From Cupriavidus sp. WKF15 (lineage in GTDB: Bacteria > Pseudomonadota > Gammaproteobacteria > Burkholderiales > Burkholderiaceae), in the NCBI RefSeq assembly GCF_029278605.1, contig NZ_CP119574.1, forward strand, positions 620,001 through 684,000: 64,000 nucleotides of DNA, in the 5' to 3' direction. Of the stretch, positions 1 to 8,104 are shown in pieces; position 1 is the first letter of the stretch; each line of letters opens with the position of its first letter. Below the pieces are notes generated by a model that had not been told where the DNA came from, made no database searches, and saw nothing but the letters and a program-made list of their open reading frames with translations. A program made the translations under genes and the position numbers.

Positions 1-74
1 TGACACGAGTCAAACTACGGGCTGTGGCGGCACCTAGCATGGTCTTTACATCAACCCGACTGGAGGATTTTGAA

Positions 75-617
75 ATGACCGAGTCTAAAACTACGGCGCC
101 CGACAAGAAAGGCGAGGTGGGCGCCAATCGTCCCTGGTCGCTGGAGGCTTTGCACCCCATCGAGAACCTACGGCGCGAGATGGAACGCTTGTTTGACGAC
201 TTCGATCGCGGCACGCATCTGACGCATATGCGCCTGCCGCGGTTCGGGCTCGAGCCGTTTGGGCGGCACGAATGGAGCATGCCCTCCGCGCCCTCCGTTG
301 ACCTTTCGGAGACCGACAAGGCTTATGAGCTGACGGCCGAACTACCTGGGATGGACGAGAAGGACATCGAAGTCAAGCTGGCCAATGGGGGTCTGACAAT
401 CAAAGGTGAGAAGCGCGAGGAAAAAGAAGAGAAAGAGAAGGACTATTACCTTCGCGAGCGTCGCTTCGGCTCCTTTGAGCGCTATTTCAAACTGCCAGAA
501 GGGGCTGACACAAACAAGATCGAAGCCAGATTTAGCAAGGGCGTGCTAACCGTTACGCTTCCCAAAACTGCTGAGGCAGCGGGCGCGGCAAAGAAGATTC
601 CGGTGAAGGGCGCCTGA
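75..617 (+). CDS. Hsp20/alpha-crystallin family small heat shock protein
   Basis: Small heat shock chaperone of about 180 residues that would hold unfolding cytoplasmic proteins. The C-terminal two thirds (from about residue 75) is an alpha-crystallin domain: it contains the beta strand set around AYELTAELPGMDEKDIEVKL, a GLTIKGEKREEKEEK stretch, the conserved RRFGSFERYFKLPEG segment and the A-x-x-x-x-G-V-L-T-V-T-L-P-K signature. I start at the ATG at 75 because GGAGG lies at 62-66; an upstream ATG-like start at 24 has no such site. It opens a series of stress genes (universal stress proteins, BON protein). Family assignment is secure; partner proteins are unknown. Confidence 0.93.
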   Translation: MTESKTTAPDKKGEVGANRPWSLEALHPIENLRREMERLFDDFDRGTHLTHMRLPRFGLEPFGRHEWSMPSAPSVDLSETDKAYELTAELPGMDEKDIEVKLANGGLTIKGEKREEKEEKEKDYYLRERRFGSFERYFKLPEGADTNKIEARFSKGVLTVTLPKTAEAAGAAKKIPVKGA

Positions 618-751
618 ACGCAGAGTGTCGTCCCGGTGGGAATCCTGCAATAGCTGGATTCCCGCTCTCGGGATTATGTCTGTGCAAGGGATGACCGCAT
701 CGACTTTGCCGCCCTCCGGCTTGCACGGTGGCCATTTCACGAGGAGTGGGA

Positions 752-1000
752 ATGGATACGCAAAAAGCTGCACCGCGGGCCGCTACCGCCAGCGAGATCC
801 GCGACATCATCGGATTGCTGGAGGACGAAGTGGTGGAAAGGATTCTGGATGAAGCACCCACCAGCGCCGAGGTCTTGGAAGCTTACACATGGTTTCGATC
901 GGAGCACAGACTGCAGCGTCGTCATGGCTTCGAATTGCAGGGAAAGGCTGCGCGCGTTCTCGAGATCCTGGAAAGCGAGGAGCCTAGTTCGGAAGCCTGA
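752..1000 (+). CDS. Conserved hypothetical protein, 82 residues
   Basis: Short acidic and helical protein with no domain that I recognise. Its central part reads as two amphipathic helices (EIRDIIGLLEDEVVERILD and AEVLEAYTWFRSEHRLQRR). The ATG at 752 follows GAGGAG at 741-746, a good ribosome binding site, so I prefer it to an upstream GTG at 728. It lies between the Hsp20 gene and the tmRNA gene on the opposite strand. No transmembrane segment or signal peptide is visible. Function unknown. Confidence 0.5.
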   Translation: MDTQKAAPRAATASEIRDIIGLLEDEVVERILDEAPTSAEVLEAYTWFRSEHRLQRRHGFELQGKAARVLEILESEEPSSEA

Positions 1001-1119
1001 GCAGAACTATTGTGTCATCGTCACTCGCTGCGGCAACATGGGCACGCCCATGCGCATTCGTCCAAGGGTGGTAACAGGCGTGATCGCGAGTCTCCAGATG
1101 GAAAAGGGGGAGATGTCAG

Positions 1120-1425
1120 CTGAAATGACAGTGGGGACCGAAGTCCCCACCGGCTGTCTTGGTCTACAAGGCTTCAGCGGCCCCGGCGTTGGCCTCAGGC
1201 GGCCAATGCAAAACGCTCATCGTTGGCGTCTATGGATTTGCTTCATTTACGTCGATCGCCTGACGGGTTGCCTGCGCCCCTTTGCACGCCCTGTCGAAAC
1301 CGATGCACCCCCACCTCAGCGCATAGCAATACGCTCAGGTGGAGGTGAGGGGAGTCGAACCCCTGTCCAGAACGCCTCCAGATTGCCGGAATTACAACCA
1401 TGTCTTCAATATGGAGGGGGCCGCA
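1120..1425 (-). ncRNA. ssrA: tmRNA (SsrA), circularly permuted two-piece form
   Basis: Trans-translation RNA that rescues stalled ribosomes. On the minus strand the tRNA-like 3' half comes first: T-arm GGGGTTCGACTCCCC near 1347-1364, then acceptor strand CACCTCC (1341-1347) followed by ACC. About 25 nt of intervening sequence (1313-1337), able to fold GCGTAT-loop-ATGCGC, separates it from the mature 5' half, which starts GGGGGTGCATCGG at 1312 and pairs with CACCTCC. The tag frame, resume codon GCC at 1225-1227 to TGA at 1195-1197, encodes ANDERFALAA. A perfect 8-bp UUCG hairpin lies at 1131-1150. The 3' half preceding the 5' half is the hallmark of permuted two-piece tmRNA, known in alphaproteobacteria, cyanobacteria and some betaproteobacteria. 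The outer ends are approximate. Confidence 0.93.
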
Positions 1426-1878
1426 GTCTTTTTCAAGACCGTTCGAGGCCAGCCTTCAGCGCCAGTACCGATCGGCGTCAGGGCCCCCGAGAGGTCCGCC
1501 TCGACTGTCACTGCCGTGACGGACGATCCATATCGCCCCAGCGAGCAGGAGATGGCGCGCGACGACCTCTAAATTACTCGAAGACCTTGAGGATACCGTG
1601 CGGGTTCTGGCAGACAACCACGGCACCATGTCGAAGTACTTGGGCGAAGCAGGCTTGTTACGCGTTGCGGCTTGCCGAGCGTAGTCTGGATACTTTGATC
1701 CAGCCCAAATCGCGGTCTCCGAAGGGAACGAGTCTGACAGCTGACAGGGAAGTCACTGCCGCAATGGCCGCAGCGAGGCTTCCGCATGCGGTCGCTATGG
1801 CGAACAGGCCGCGAGGGCGGCAGGTCTCCACTTGCATACGGTAGTCATACCCGTTCTTAGCTCTAGCAAGGATCAGAC
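1426..1878. other. Gap without a recognised gene; holds a 19-bp repeat
   Basis: No convincing coding region. Short open frames here overlap both strands and lack start signals or family resemblance. The one feature is the 19-bp sequence at 1693-1711 that recurs at 7955-7973. It lies 168 bp before the first universal stress gene. Confidence 0.4.
1693..1711 (+). promoter_or_regulatory. FNR/ANR-like box, copy 1 of a 19-bp repeat
   Basis: The sequence CTTTGATCCAGCCCAAATC occurs here and identically at 7955-7973. The left half TTGAT is a perfect FNR/ANR/CRP-family half site (consensus TTGAT-N4-ATCAA); the right half CCCAA is degenerate. It precedes a universal stress gene, a typical oxygen-limitation target of such regulators. 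The repeat is observed; the regulator is inferred. Confidence 0.4.
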
Positions 1879-2361
1879 ATGTACCAACGCATTCTGGTCG
1901 CCCTTGACGGCGGCACAGCTTCCGAAGCCGCGCTGGATGATGCCATTCCACCTGCCCAGGCCATGGGTGCCGAGGTGGAGGTGATCTACGCGGTAGATGA
2001 CAGCAGTCCGTTTCTCGACGTCACGGGGATGGACCCGGACAGGCTGATCGATGACCTGATGATGGTTGGGGAAAGCGTGCTCTCGTCCGCAGCGAACAAG
2101 CTCGGGCGGGCTGGCGTACGTCATTGCACGCGCTTGCTGAGCAAACACATGATCCAGGACGACATCGCAACTACCATCGTGGCGGAAGCTGCCGGATGGC
2201 CTGCAGACCTGATCGTAATGGGCACGCACGGACGCCGTAGCGCACGCCGGTTAATCATGGGCAGCGTGTCCCGAGGACGTCATCGTCCGGACAAACCTAC
2301 CAGTGCTGCTGGTTTGTCAGGGCAGGGATGGCATCCACAGCCCGATTTCGTCTCACGGTAA
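1879..2361 (+). CDS. Universal stress protein (UspA family), frameshifted near the C-terminus
   Basis: Single Usp domain: N-terminal YQRILVALDGG strand-loop and the nucleotide-binding loop GTHGRRSARRLIMGSVS near residues 115-131. After GSVS the frame changes. Reading on with one C of the CCC near 2268-2270 removed restores the usual final strand (EDVIVRTNLPVLLV) and a stop at 2372-2374 that overlaps the ATG of the next usp gene as ATGA. So the present product has an abnormal tail of about 30 residues. Either a real one-base insertion or a sequencing error explains this. The intact arrangement would be a translationally coupled pair with the gene at 2371. Confidence 0.8.
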   Translation: MYQRILVALDGGTASEAALDDAIPPAQAMGAEVEVIYAVDDSSPFLDVTGMDPDRLIDDLMMVGESVLSSAANKLGRAGVRHCTRLLSKHMIQDDIATTIVAEAAGWPADLIVMGTHGRRSARRLIMGSVSRGRHRPDKPTSAAGLSGQGWHPQPDFVSR

Positions 2362-2370
2362 GGAGTTGGT

Positions 2371-3207
2371 ATGAGCTACAGCAGCATCCTGGTTCATCTG
2401 GACCGCAACAGGCACACAGCTAGCCGTCTTGCGCTCGCGTCGCAACTGGCGAGCTCACATGGCTGTCCGCTGATCGGCCTAATTGGAGGCTTCATTCCCG
2501 ATCCGGCATGGTTCTATCTGATGGACAACGCCGCTCTTTACATCGAAGCAGACCGGCAGCGCCGCCAGTTGGCAAAGGAAAGCATTCGTGACCAGTTCCA
2601 CGAGGCGACGAAACACCTATCCGCCGGCGTGGAATGGCGGTCGGCCGAGCATGATGTGTTGTCGACGGTGCTCCGGGAATCGCGCGAGGCAGGGCTGGTT
2701 GTTGCCGGTCAGTACGATGCAAACGGCGAGGAAGGCCCGGTCGCGGGACAGATCCTCGAGGTCTTGCTGTTGGAAAGCGGCCGGCCGGTTCTTGTGGTCC
2801 CGTGTGACGGGGGATTCCCTGCAACAGGTTCGCGTGTGATGGTCGCCTGGAATGGAAGCCGGGAAGCGACGCGGGCATTGCACGACGCGTTGCCGATGAT
2901 CGGCGGAGCGACGGCACGCGTGCTATGCGCCCAGACTGCGGCCCAGGAGGCAAGGCCGGACGCGACGCCGGTGGCCCACGCGGTGCGTGTCCTCGAACGT
3001 CACGGAGTGACGGTGGAGGTCGAACACGGCTCCAGCGGTTCCGACCTGACCATCGGTGAACTGCTGCTGTCGCGAGCCGCCGACTTCGATGCCGACCTGA
3101 TCGTCATGGGCGCATACGGCCACGGGCGGATGCGCGAGCTTGTCTTGGGCGGCGTTACCCGAACCTTGTTGTCGTTGATGACCGTACCGGTGCTCTTTTC
3201 GCATTGA
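2371..3207 (+). CDS. Tandem-domain universal stress protein
   Basis: Protein of 278 residues built of two Usp domains. Domain 1 starts YSSILVHLDRN; domain 2 begins near residue 150 with SRVMVAWNGSREATRALHDA and ends with the ATP-type loop GAYGHGRMRELVLGGVT, matching G-2x-G-9x-G. Domain 1 lacks this loop, common in tandem Usp proteins, so probably only domain 2 binds nucleotide. Cytoplasmic; induced by starvation, oxygen limitation or energy stress in relatives. It shares its C-terminal motif with the product of 4055-4894, so the two are likely old duplicates. A GGAG site precedes the ATG. Confidence 0.92.
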   Translation: MSYSSILVHLDRNRHTASRLALASQLASSHGCPLIGLIGGFIPDPAWFYLMDNAALYIEADRQRRQLAKESIRDQFHEATKHLSAGVEWRSAEHDVLSTVLRESREAGLVVAGQYDANGEEGPVAGQILEVLLLESGRPVLVVPCDGGFPATGSRVMVAWNGSREATRALHDALPMIGGATARVLCAQTAAQEARPDATPVAHAVRVLERHGVTVEVEHGSSGSDLTIGELLLSRAADFDADLIVMGAYGHGRMRELVLGGVTRTLLSLMTVPVLFSH

Positions 3208-3657
3208 GCCACGGATCGCCGTGCCGATGCCGGATCCCTGGCCTATCCGGCAAGTTCGCCCCCAATACCGATGGCGCGAAGAAGCCGGAAGGGAAAGCCC
3301 AGTGATCGCTGAGCCAGGTTGTCCGTCACGTTCGCCGCACGCCGGCTCCCTTGTCTTCCGTGCAACACAATAACAAGGTACCTCGAGTCGGTTACTTCTT
3401 GTGGTGGCGCGGCGAGTGACGTTGAACCGGATCAGGCCATTGTGATCGCTACAGCCTCTTCTGGCTTTCAGCGAGGACGCAAACGACTCGGAGTGCGCGC
3501 AGTCGTGTTGCGATAGGTCGCAAAGGCGGACGCTAGATCTTGACTGTGAGCCGAAATGGTCTTCCAGCGCGTCTGCGGTCACCTTAAGGTCAGGACGGAT
3601 TCGGGAAAGAGAATCTGGCTCATGGCAGCAAACCCGCGTGCAAGCGGTTGACCGTTA
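3208..3657. other. Gap without a recognised gene
   Basis: Between a tandem usp gene and a usp remnant on the other strand. I see no coherent family signature, RNA or strong terminator. Short open frames are overlapping and not supported. Confidence 0.4.
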
Positions 3658-3930
3658 TCACTCTGCGTCGCTGCGCGCGAGCAGAACAGGAAGCCTGGTC
3701 CTGCCAATCACGCCTTGCGACACGCTTCCCATCACGAGGCGTCGGAAGCCACGCCGCCCGTGCGTTCCCATGACGATCAGGTCGGCCTTCACTTTCCGGC
3801 TTCCGAAACGATGGTGTCGGCAACCAGATCGGGGGAGTTAGCGCGCTCCAGCAATCGGGTGACGCACAGAATTCCTGCGACGCCGTCAAGGCTATATGCC
3901 ACGACGCAGTGGGACTTGACGTGCATCAAG
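3658..3930 (-). pseudogene. Universal stress protein remnant (C-terminal half, frameshifted)
   Basis: Minus-strand reading gives HCVVAYSLDGVAGILCVTRL and LVADTIVSEAGK, then after a shift of frame KADLIVMGTHGRRGFRRLVM, GSVSQGVIGRTRLPVLLARS and a stop at 3658-3660. These are the second half of a UspA domain including the nucleotide loop. The first half is absent. Fragment is clear; it is probably a decayed duplicate within this usp-rich stretch. Confidence 0.75.
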
Positions 3931-4054
3931 CGGGACGAGGGCGTTGCGGCGGCTGCGGGTCGCCGGCAGGAAGCTTGACATATGACAAGCCCACGCATGG
4001 ACGAGGATCTACATTGAATCGCTGAACACCACATCGGATAAGCGGAGAATCTCC

Positions 4055-4894
4055 ATGGACTTTGCCACCATCCTGGTTCACCTGGATGCCAGCAGACGCA
4101 TGCACCAGCGCCTGAACATCGCCATTCAGCTTGCGAAGAAGTTCCAGGCGACGCTGGTCGGTATGCTTGCGATCGGGCAACCGGATCCCCGCTCCGTCCG
4201 CTATCTGGTGGATGGCGATCGGTACCTGGCGTCATACGGCGAATGGCATCGACAGGTCGCCGAAGTCGCCCGCCATGCATTCCAGGGGGGCACGGACGAA
4301 CTGCTGACGCCGACCGAGTGGTACGCGCCCGAGTGGGCCACGGCCGACAACGTCGTGGCGCAAGCGCATACCGCGGACCTGCTGGTACTGGGGCAGCATG
4401 ACCCTGCAGACAAGGATGCCTATGTCCAGCATCACTTCGTCGAGTCCGTCGTACTGCAATGCGGCCGGCCCGTGCTGGTCATTCCCTATGCCGGAGTCTT
4501 TCCGGAGATCGGCAAGAGGATCCTCGTGGCGTGGAATGGCAGCCGTGAAGCGGCGCGAGCCATCCAAGACGCTCTTCCGTTCCTCCGGCGCGCCGAGACT
4601 GTCGAGGTGGTTGCCTGGAACGCACCGAACCTGTCGGCGGACCTGTGGCTTTCGCCGCCGCGATTCGCCATCGAATGGCTGGCGCGACACGGCGTGCAGG
4701 CAGGGCTTCACGATTTCACGGCCGTCAGCGGCGACGACACCGGACAGATGCTGCTGTCGCTGGCGGCCGACTGTGGGGCCGACCTGATCGTGATGGGTGC
4801 CTATGGTCATGGCCGGATGCGAGAGCTTGTGCTCGGCGGCGTAACGCGCACCATGCTGCAATCGATGACCGTGCCTGTCCTGCTGTCGCACTGA
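4055..4894 (+). CDS. Tandem-domain universal stress protein
   Basis: 279 residues, two Usp domains: FATILVHLDASRRMHQRL at the start of domain 1, KRILVAWNGSREAARAIQDA at about residue 152 in domain 2, and the nucleotide loop GAYGHGRMRELVLGGVT near the end. Organisation and C-terminal motif match the protein at 2371-3207, indicating duplication. AGCGGAGAATCTCC precedes the ATG, giving a GGAG ribosome site. Cytoplasmic stress protein; the specific role is unknown. Confidence 0.92.
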   Translation: MDFATILVHLDASRRMHQRLNIAIQLAKKFQATLVGMLAIGQPDPRSVRYLVDGDRYLASYGEWHRQVAEVARHAFQGGTDELLTPTEWYAPEWATADNVVAQAHTADLLVLGQHDPADKDAYVQHHFVESVVLQCGRPVLVIPYAGVFPEIGKRILVAWNGSREAARAIQDALPFLRRAETVEVVAWNAPNLSADLWLSPPRFAIEWLARHGVQAGLHDFTAVSGDDTGQMLLSLAADCGADLIVMGAYGHGRMRELVLGGVTRTMLQSMTVPVLLSH

Positions 4895-4919
4895 CACTTC
4901 CGGCGCGCAGGAGATAGCC

Positions 4920-5123
4920 ATGAACAGGTGTTCAGCAATACGGGCGCGGGCAGTGGCGTGGTCTTGCCTGGTGTCAACGACGCAGTTCTTGTGCGAAGCC
5001 TGCACGTCGATGCCGAATTTCCCGCGTCCGCCCACGCCGCGGGCTTCCCTTGAAACAGGGCACGGCGCAACGAACGGGAGCGCGAGCGCTCCGGCCACGC
5101 CCCGGTCAACGCTTCATGTCTGA
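4920..5123 (+). CDS. Small open reading frame, doubtful
   Basis: 67-codon frame preceded by GGAGATAGCC, which gives a usable ribosome site 6 nt from the ATG. The peptide has three cysteines in its first half and a Ser/Ala/Pro-rich tail but no known domain. It is the only candidate in the 317 bp between the usp gene and the BON gene and may not be expressed. Confidence 0.22.
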   Translation: MNRCSAIRARAVAWSCLVSTTQFLCEACTSMPNFPRPPTPRASLETGHGATNGSASAPATPRSTLHV

Positions 5124-5211
5124 GTAGTCCGGGCGCAGCATTGGCCAGAGCCGATACTGCGCAGGCGTAGCGCGTCTCGTTCCGCTACGCGCTTGCCATG
5201 AGATCTTATCC

Positions 5212-5670
5212 ATGAAAGCTGATCTTCAACTCAAGAATGGAGTCGATGAAGAGCTGAACTTGGATCCGGCCATCAATGCGGCGGCTGTCGGTGTCGATAT
5301 CCATGAAGGCGTTGTAACGCTCAGCGGGCATCTCCTCAGCTACGCAGAGAAGCTCGCTGCGGAGCGAGCCGCCGAGAAGGTGTCGGGCCTGCGCGCGGTG
5401 GTCGTGAATCCGGATGTGAGGCCTGCAAGCGTCGTTAGCGACGAAGCGATTGCTACTGCTGCACGCGATGCTCTGCAGTGGGAGCGGATCGAAGCCGCGT
5501 CGCGTCGGCATGCCGAGCGTGAGGCGAAGCGTACTAATGTATCGATGCGGGACGGCACGGTGACGCTCAGCGGCCATGTGGGCACGCGCGCCGAGCGACT
5601 GGCGGCTATCGGCGCTGCATGGTCGGCGCCCGGCGTGGGCGCCGTGGTGGACAACCTGCAACTGTCCTGA
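5212..5670 (+). CDS. BON-domain protein, 152 residues
   Basis: Two BON (bacterial OsmY and nodulation) repeats. Each shows the core of a short helix pair followed by a beta turn: VDIHEGVVTLSGHLLSYAEK near residues 25-45 and VSMRDGTVTLSGHVGTRAER near 107-127, each followed by an alanine-rich helix and a V-V-x-x-x-L/V strand. There is no signal peptide, unlike periplasmic OsmY, so it probably acts in the cytoplasm or at the inner membrane face. BON proteins of this type often neighbour usp and hsp20 genes in stress islands, as here. Confidence 0.85.
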   Translation: MKADLQLKNGVDEELNLDPAINAAAVGVDIHEGVVTLSGHLLSYAEKLAAERAAEKVSGLRAVVVNPDVRPASVVSDEAIATAARDALQWERIEAASRRHAEREAKRTNVSMRDGTVTLSGHVGTRAERLAAIGAAWSAPGVGAVVDNLQLS

Positions 5671-5715
5671 CAGGCGGTATGCCAGGGAGCGACGCTGGCG
5701 CAAGGAGGCTTGATT

Positions 5716-5925
5716 ATGCCTTGGAGTTTCGGCAACTATCCCTCGTCGATGAAGAACCTTCCACCCGCAGTCAGGGAAAAGGCGATTGAGATTGCGAATG
5801 CGTTGCTGGACGAGGGGTATGCGGATGGCATGGCGATTCGCATTGCAATCGCTCAGGCGCATCGCTGGGCCGCGCGTCATGCCGATGAACTGGCCCCGCA
5901 GGAGCGAGGCCGCGCGTTGCCCTAA
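5716..5925 (+). CDS. Small YdaT-like conserved protein
   Basis: About 69 residues. It matches a widespread family of short proteins that begin with PWS-x-x-NYPxSMKNLP, followed by a helix (REKAIEIANALLDEGYADG) and a second helix (MAIRIAIAQAHRWAA). Function unknown; related proteins occur in stress and plasmid regions. The ATG at 5716 has AAGGAGG at 5702-5708, so it is chosen over a TTG at 5710. It sits 45 bp after the BON gene and may share its transcript. Confidence 0.7.
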   Translation: MPWSFGNYPSSMKNLPPAVREKAIEIANALLDEGYADGMAIRIAIAQAHRWAARHADELAPQERGRALP

Positions 5926-5984
5926 TACCCAAAGCATCCCCAGGTCCCTTCCTCTCCGTGAAATGGGTCCTTGGGCGACGGTCG

Positions 5985-6294
5985 TCAATATTCCGCCGGG
6001 CTGCGCACAAGCAGGACAGGTTTGCGGCTCTGGTGGACGACAGCTTGAGCCACGCTGCCTACGACGACGCGAAGGTATCCGCGCCGCCCATGCGCACCCA
6101 GGACAATCAGGTCGGCATTGCACTGGTCGGCCTGTGCAAGGATGGTCTCGGCAAGGCGGCCCTTCGACACGGGCTTGTCCAGCAACGCCACGGCATGGGG
6201 ATGCCCGCAGCGCCCAGCAGCTTCGACGCTCCGGCGAGGACTTCCTGTCCATGCGGAGAAGGTCTTGGTGGTCAATGAAAGCGACGCTGAGCAG
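5985..6294 (-). pseudogene. Universal stress protein remnant, 3' part (split by IS256-family element)
   Basis: Minus-strand reading yields HAVALLDKPVSKGRLAETIL, ADLIVLGAHGRRGYLRVVVG and SVAQAVVHQSRKPVLLVR before the stop, the C-terminal half of a UspA domain. The preceding codons change frame more than once. The 5' part lies on the far side of the IS at 7678-7797. Joining the flanks at one copy of the target duplication gives VVDDSGALLSVAFIDHQDLL, showing one original gene. Confidence 0.8.
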
Positions 6295-6302
6295 CGCCCC
6301 GC
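6295..6302. repeat. Target-site duplication, left copy (CGCCCCGC)
   Basis: The 8-bp sequence CGCCCCGC directly flanks the IS256-family element here and again at 7670-7677. An 8-bp duplication is typical of this family and shows that this copy inserted on its own into the usp gene. Confidence 0.9.
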
Positions 6303-7669
6303 GGAGGTGTCAGGAATTTTGTGTGCTGAGGTCGGTTAAAAAATCTCAGCTCATGGCGGAGGTGAATCGCTCGCCAAACAGAATGGCGAACTGATTGACT
6401 GCTTGCCGCCAGGTGATAGGTGGCATCTTCCAATCCTTTTCGATGTTGCGCAAGGCCAGATACAGCAGTTTGCTGGCGGCCTCGTCGCTGGGGAAGTGGC
6501 CGCGATTCTTGACGATCTTGCGCAACTGCATGTGCATGCTCTCGATGGCGTTTGTCGTATAGATGATTCGACGCACCTCAGGCGGATAGACGAAGAAGGG
6601 AATCACCTGTTCCCATTGGCGCTGCCACATGGCCGCGACGGTAGGGAATTTGCGTCCCCACTCACTTCCCGCAAAGGTGTCGAGCGCTGCGGCCGCCGCC
6701 TCGGCCGTGGCGGCCTGATAGATCGGCTTGAGCGCGGCAGCCAACGGCTTACGGTCCTTCCAGCTCGCCAGATTCAGCGAATTGCGGATCAGATGCACGA
6801 TGCAGGTCTGGATTTGCGCGGCCGGATAGACCGCCTCGATCGCCTCGGGGAAGCCGCGCAAGCCGTCGACCACCGCGATCAGGACGTCGTGCAAGCCGCG
6901 GTTCTTCAGTTCGTTGAAGACCTTCAGCCAGAACTTGGCGCCTTCGGTTTGCTCGATCCACAGACCTAGCACTTCCTTGCGGCCGTCGGCGCGGATGCCC
7001 AGCGCCAGATAGACCGCCTTGTTCTTGACCGTGCCTTCGTCGCGAATCTTCAGTCGTAGCGCGTCAAAGTACACGATCGGATACATGGCCTCGAGCGGGC
7101 GTTGCTGCCATTGCTCGACGTCAGCCAGCACCTCGTCGGTGACCGTGGAAATCAGATCGGGCGATACCTGCAGCCCGTACAGCTCCAGCAGATGGCCCTG
7201 AATCTCGCGCACGCTCATGCCGCGCGCATACATGCTGATGACGTGGTCGTCGAAGCCAGGCAGCCGGCGTTGATACTTGCCGACCAATTGGGGCTCGAAC
7301 GTCGCCTGCCGATCGCGCGGAATATCCAGATTCAGCTCACCGTTGGGCGTCAGGACCGTCTTGGGGCTGGTGCCGTTGCGGTGGTTGCCGGTCTTGCCTT
7401 GCTCGGCCTCGTTATCCAGATGGTGACTCAACTCGGCGGCGAGCATACGCTCGGCCAACTGCTTCTTGAGCTGGCCGGCCAAGCCCGATTCGCCCAGGAT
7501 CGACTCGGCATCCTTGCTCTGCACCTGGGCCAGCAGTTGATCGATCAGCTCATCGGGAAACAGCTTCGGTGCCTTCGGGTTCTTGCTCTTCTTGTTCACT
7601 GTCGTGTCGGTCATTGGACGTTTCCGTAATCGTCTCATGACCTCGGCACACTAAAAATCTGACAGGCTC
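6303..7669 (-). mobile_element. IS256-family insertion sequence, copy 1 (1367 bp)
   Basis: Complete element with imperfect terminal inverted repeats of about 31 bp (left end starts GGAGGTGTCAGGAATTTTGT; the right end read in reverse starts GAGCCTGTCAGATTTTTAGT). It holds one transposase gene on the minus strand and is flanked by perfect 8-bp duplications. A second copy, differing by one synonymous base in the transposase as far as I could compare (A at 7339, G at 56715), lies at 55679-57045 in the same orientation. Confidence 0.95.
6346..7614 (-). CDS. IS256-family (mutator-type) transposase
   Basis: 422 residues from the MTDTTVNKKSK start. The N-terminal helical part includes LAERMLAAELSHHLDNEAEQ and the GNHRNGTSPKTVLTPNGEL segment typical of the family. 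The catalytic DDE core shows YFDALRLKIRDEG for the first Asp, AVVDGLRGFPEAIEAVYP for the second and YTTNAIESMHMQLRK for the Glu region. I use the start at 7614 because an upstream start adds only eight basic residues. The gene is intact, so the element may be active. Confidence 0.95.
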   Translation of the reverse strand: MTDTTVNKKSKNPKAPKLFPDELIDQLLAQVQSKDAESILGESGLAGQLKKQLAERMLAAELSHHLDNEAEQGKTGNHRNGTSPKTVLTPNGELNLDIPRDRQATFEPQLVGKYQRRLPGFDDHVISMYARGMSVREIQGHLLELYGLQVSPDLISTVTDEVLADVEQWQQRPLEAMYPIVYFDALRLKIRDEGTVKNKAVYLALGIRADGRKEVLGLWIEQTEGAKFWLKVFNELKNRGLHDVLIAVVDGLRGFPEAIEAVYPAAQIQTCIVHLIRNSLNLASWKDRKPLAAALKPIYQAATAEAAAAALDTFAGSEWGRKFPTVAAMWQRQWEQVIPFFVYPPEVRRIIYTTNAIESMHMQLRKIVKNRGHFPSDEAASKLLYLALRNIEKDWKMPPITWRQAVNQFAILFGERFTSAMS

Positions 7670-7677
7670 CGCCCCGC
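7670..7677. repeat. Target-site duplication, right copy (CGCCCCGC)
   Basis: Second copy of the 8-bp duplication that brackets IS copy 1; see 6295-6302. Confidence 0.9.
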
Positions 7678-7797
7678 TATCGTCGACCACGTAGATCACC
7701 TTTTGCGTCCGCATCAGACGCTTTGGCAAGATCGATGGCTTGCATCACCGCCAGCCGCGAGGCGTGGCTGCCATCTGTCGCTTTCTTCTGTACATGG
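7678..7797 (-). pseudogene. Universal stress protein remnant, 5' part
   Basis: N-terminal piece of the usp gene cut by the IS: minus-strand reading gives ATDGSHASRLAVMQAIDLAK and, after a one-base shift, KVIYVVDDSGA. The normal start ATG-TAC is visible at about 7795-7797 but is followed by a further shift. With three or more indels the gene was probably already decaying when the IS landed. Confidence 0.72.
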
Positions 7798-7954
7798 ATG
7801 CCCCCTGTCTCCCAAACGACGGCGCAGAAAATTCCAATGCGCCTTTGAGCAGCGTGGGCGGGATGCTCATAGCAGTATTGACGCAACTCAAGGATGCAAG
7901 GGCCGGCTTGCGGCCAGCCGGCGAATGCGGCACGTGCAGACCAAATACCGATCT

Positions 7955-7973
7955 CTTTGATCCAGCCCAAATC
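7955..7973 (+). promoter_or_regulatory. FNR/ANR-like box, copy 2 of the 19-bp repeat
   Basis: Identical in all 19 bases to 1693-1711. It lies between the divergent usp remnant (ATG near 7797) and the nitroreductase gene at 8105. Its position upstream of two stress-type genes supports a regulatory role; the FNR-type assignment rests on the TTGAT half site only. Confidence 0.4.
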
Positions 7974-8104
7974 CTGGCTCCGCCTGCCATCTACCTTAGC
8001 TGCACGGGTCTTGCCCCGCCGGGCTCCGAGAGGATGGCGGGCGTGCGCCTTGCATCCCGCCGAAGCGGCGCGCTGGCATGGCCCCGGCAGTTCTGGAGAC
8101 CAAC

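Noticed and set aside
849..1844. A 331-codon open frame on the plus strand
   Set aside because: It runs antisense through the tmRNA gene and shows no family resemblance; the tmRNA evidence is decisive.
6403..7629. Open frames on the plus strand inside the IS256-family element
   Set aside because: They are antisense to the transposase and recur in copy 2 only because the element is duplicated.
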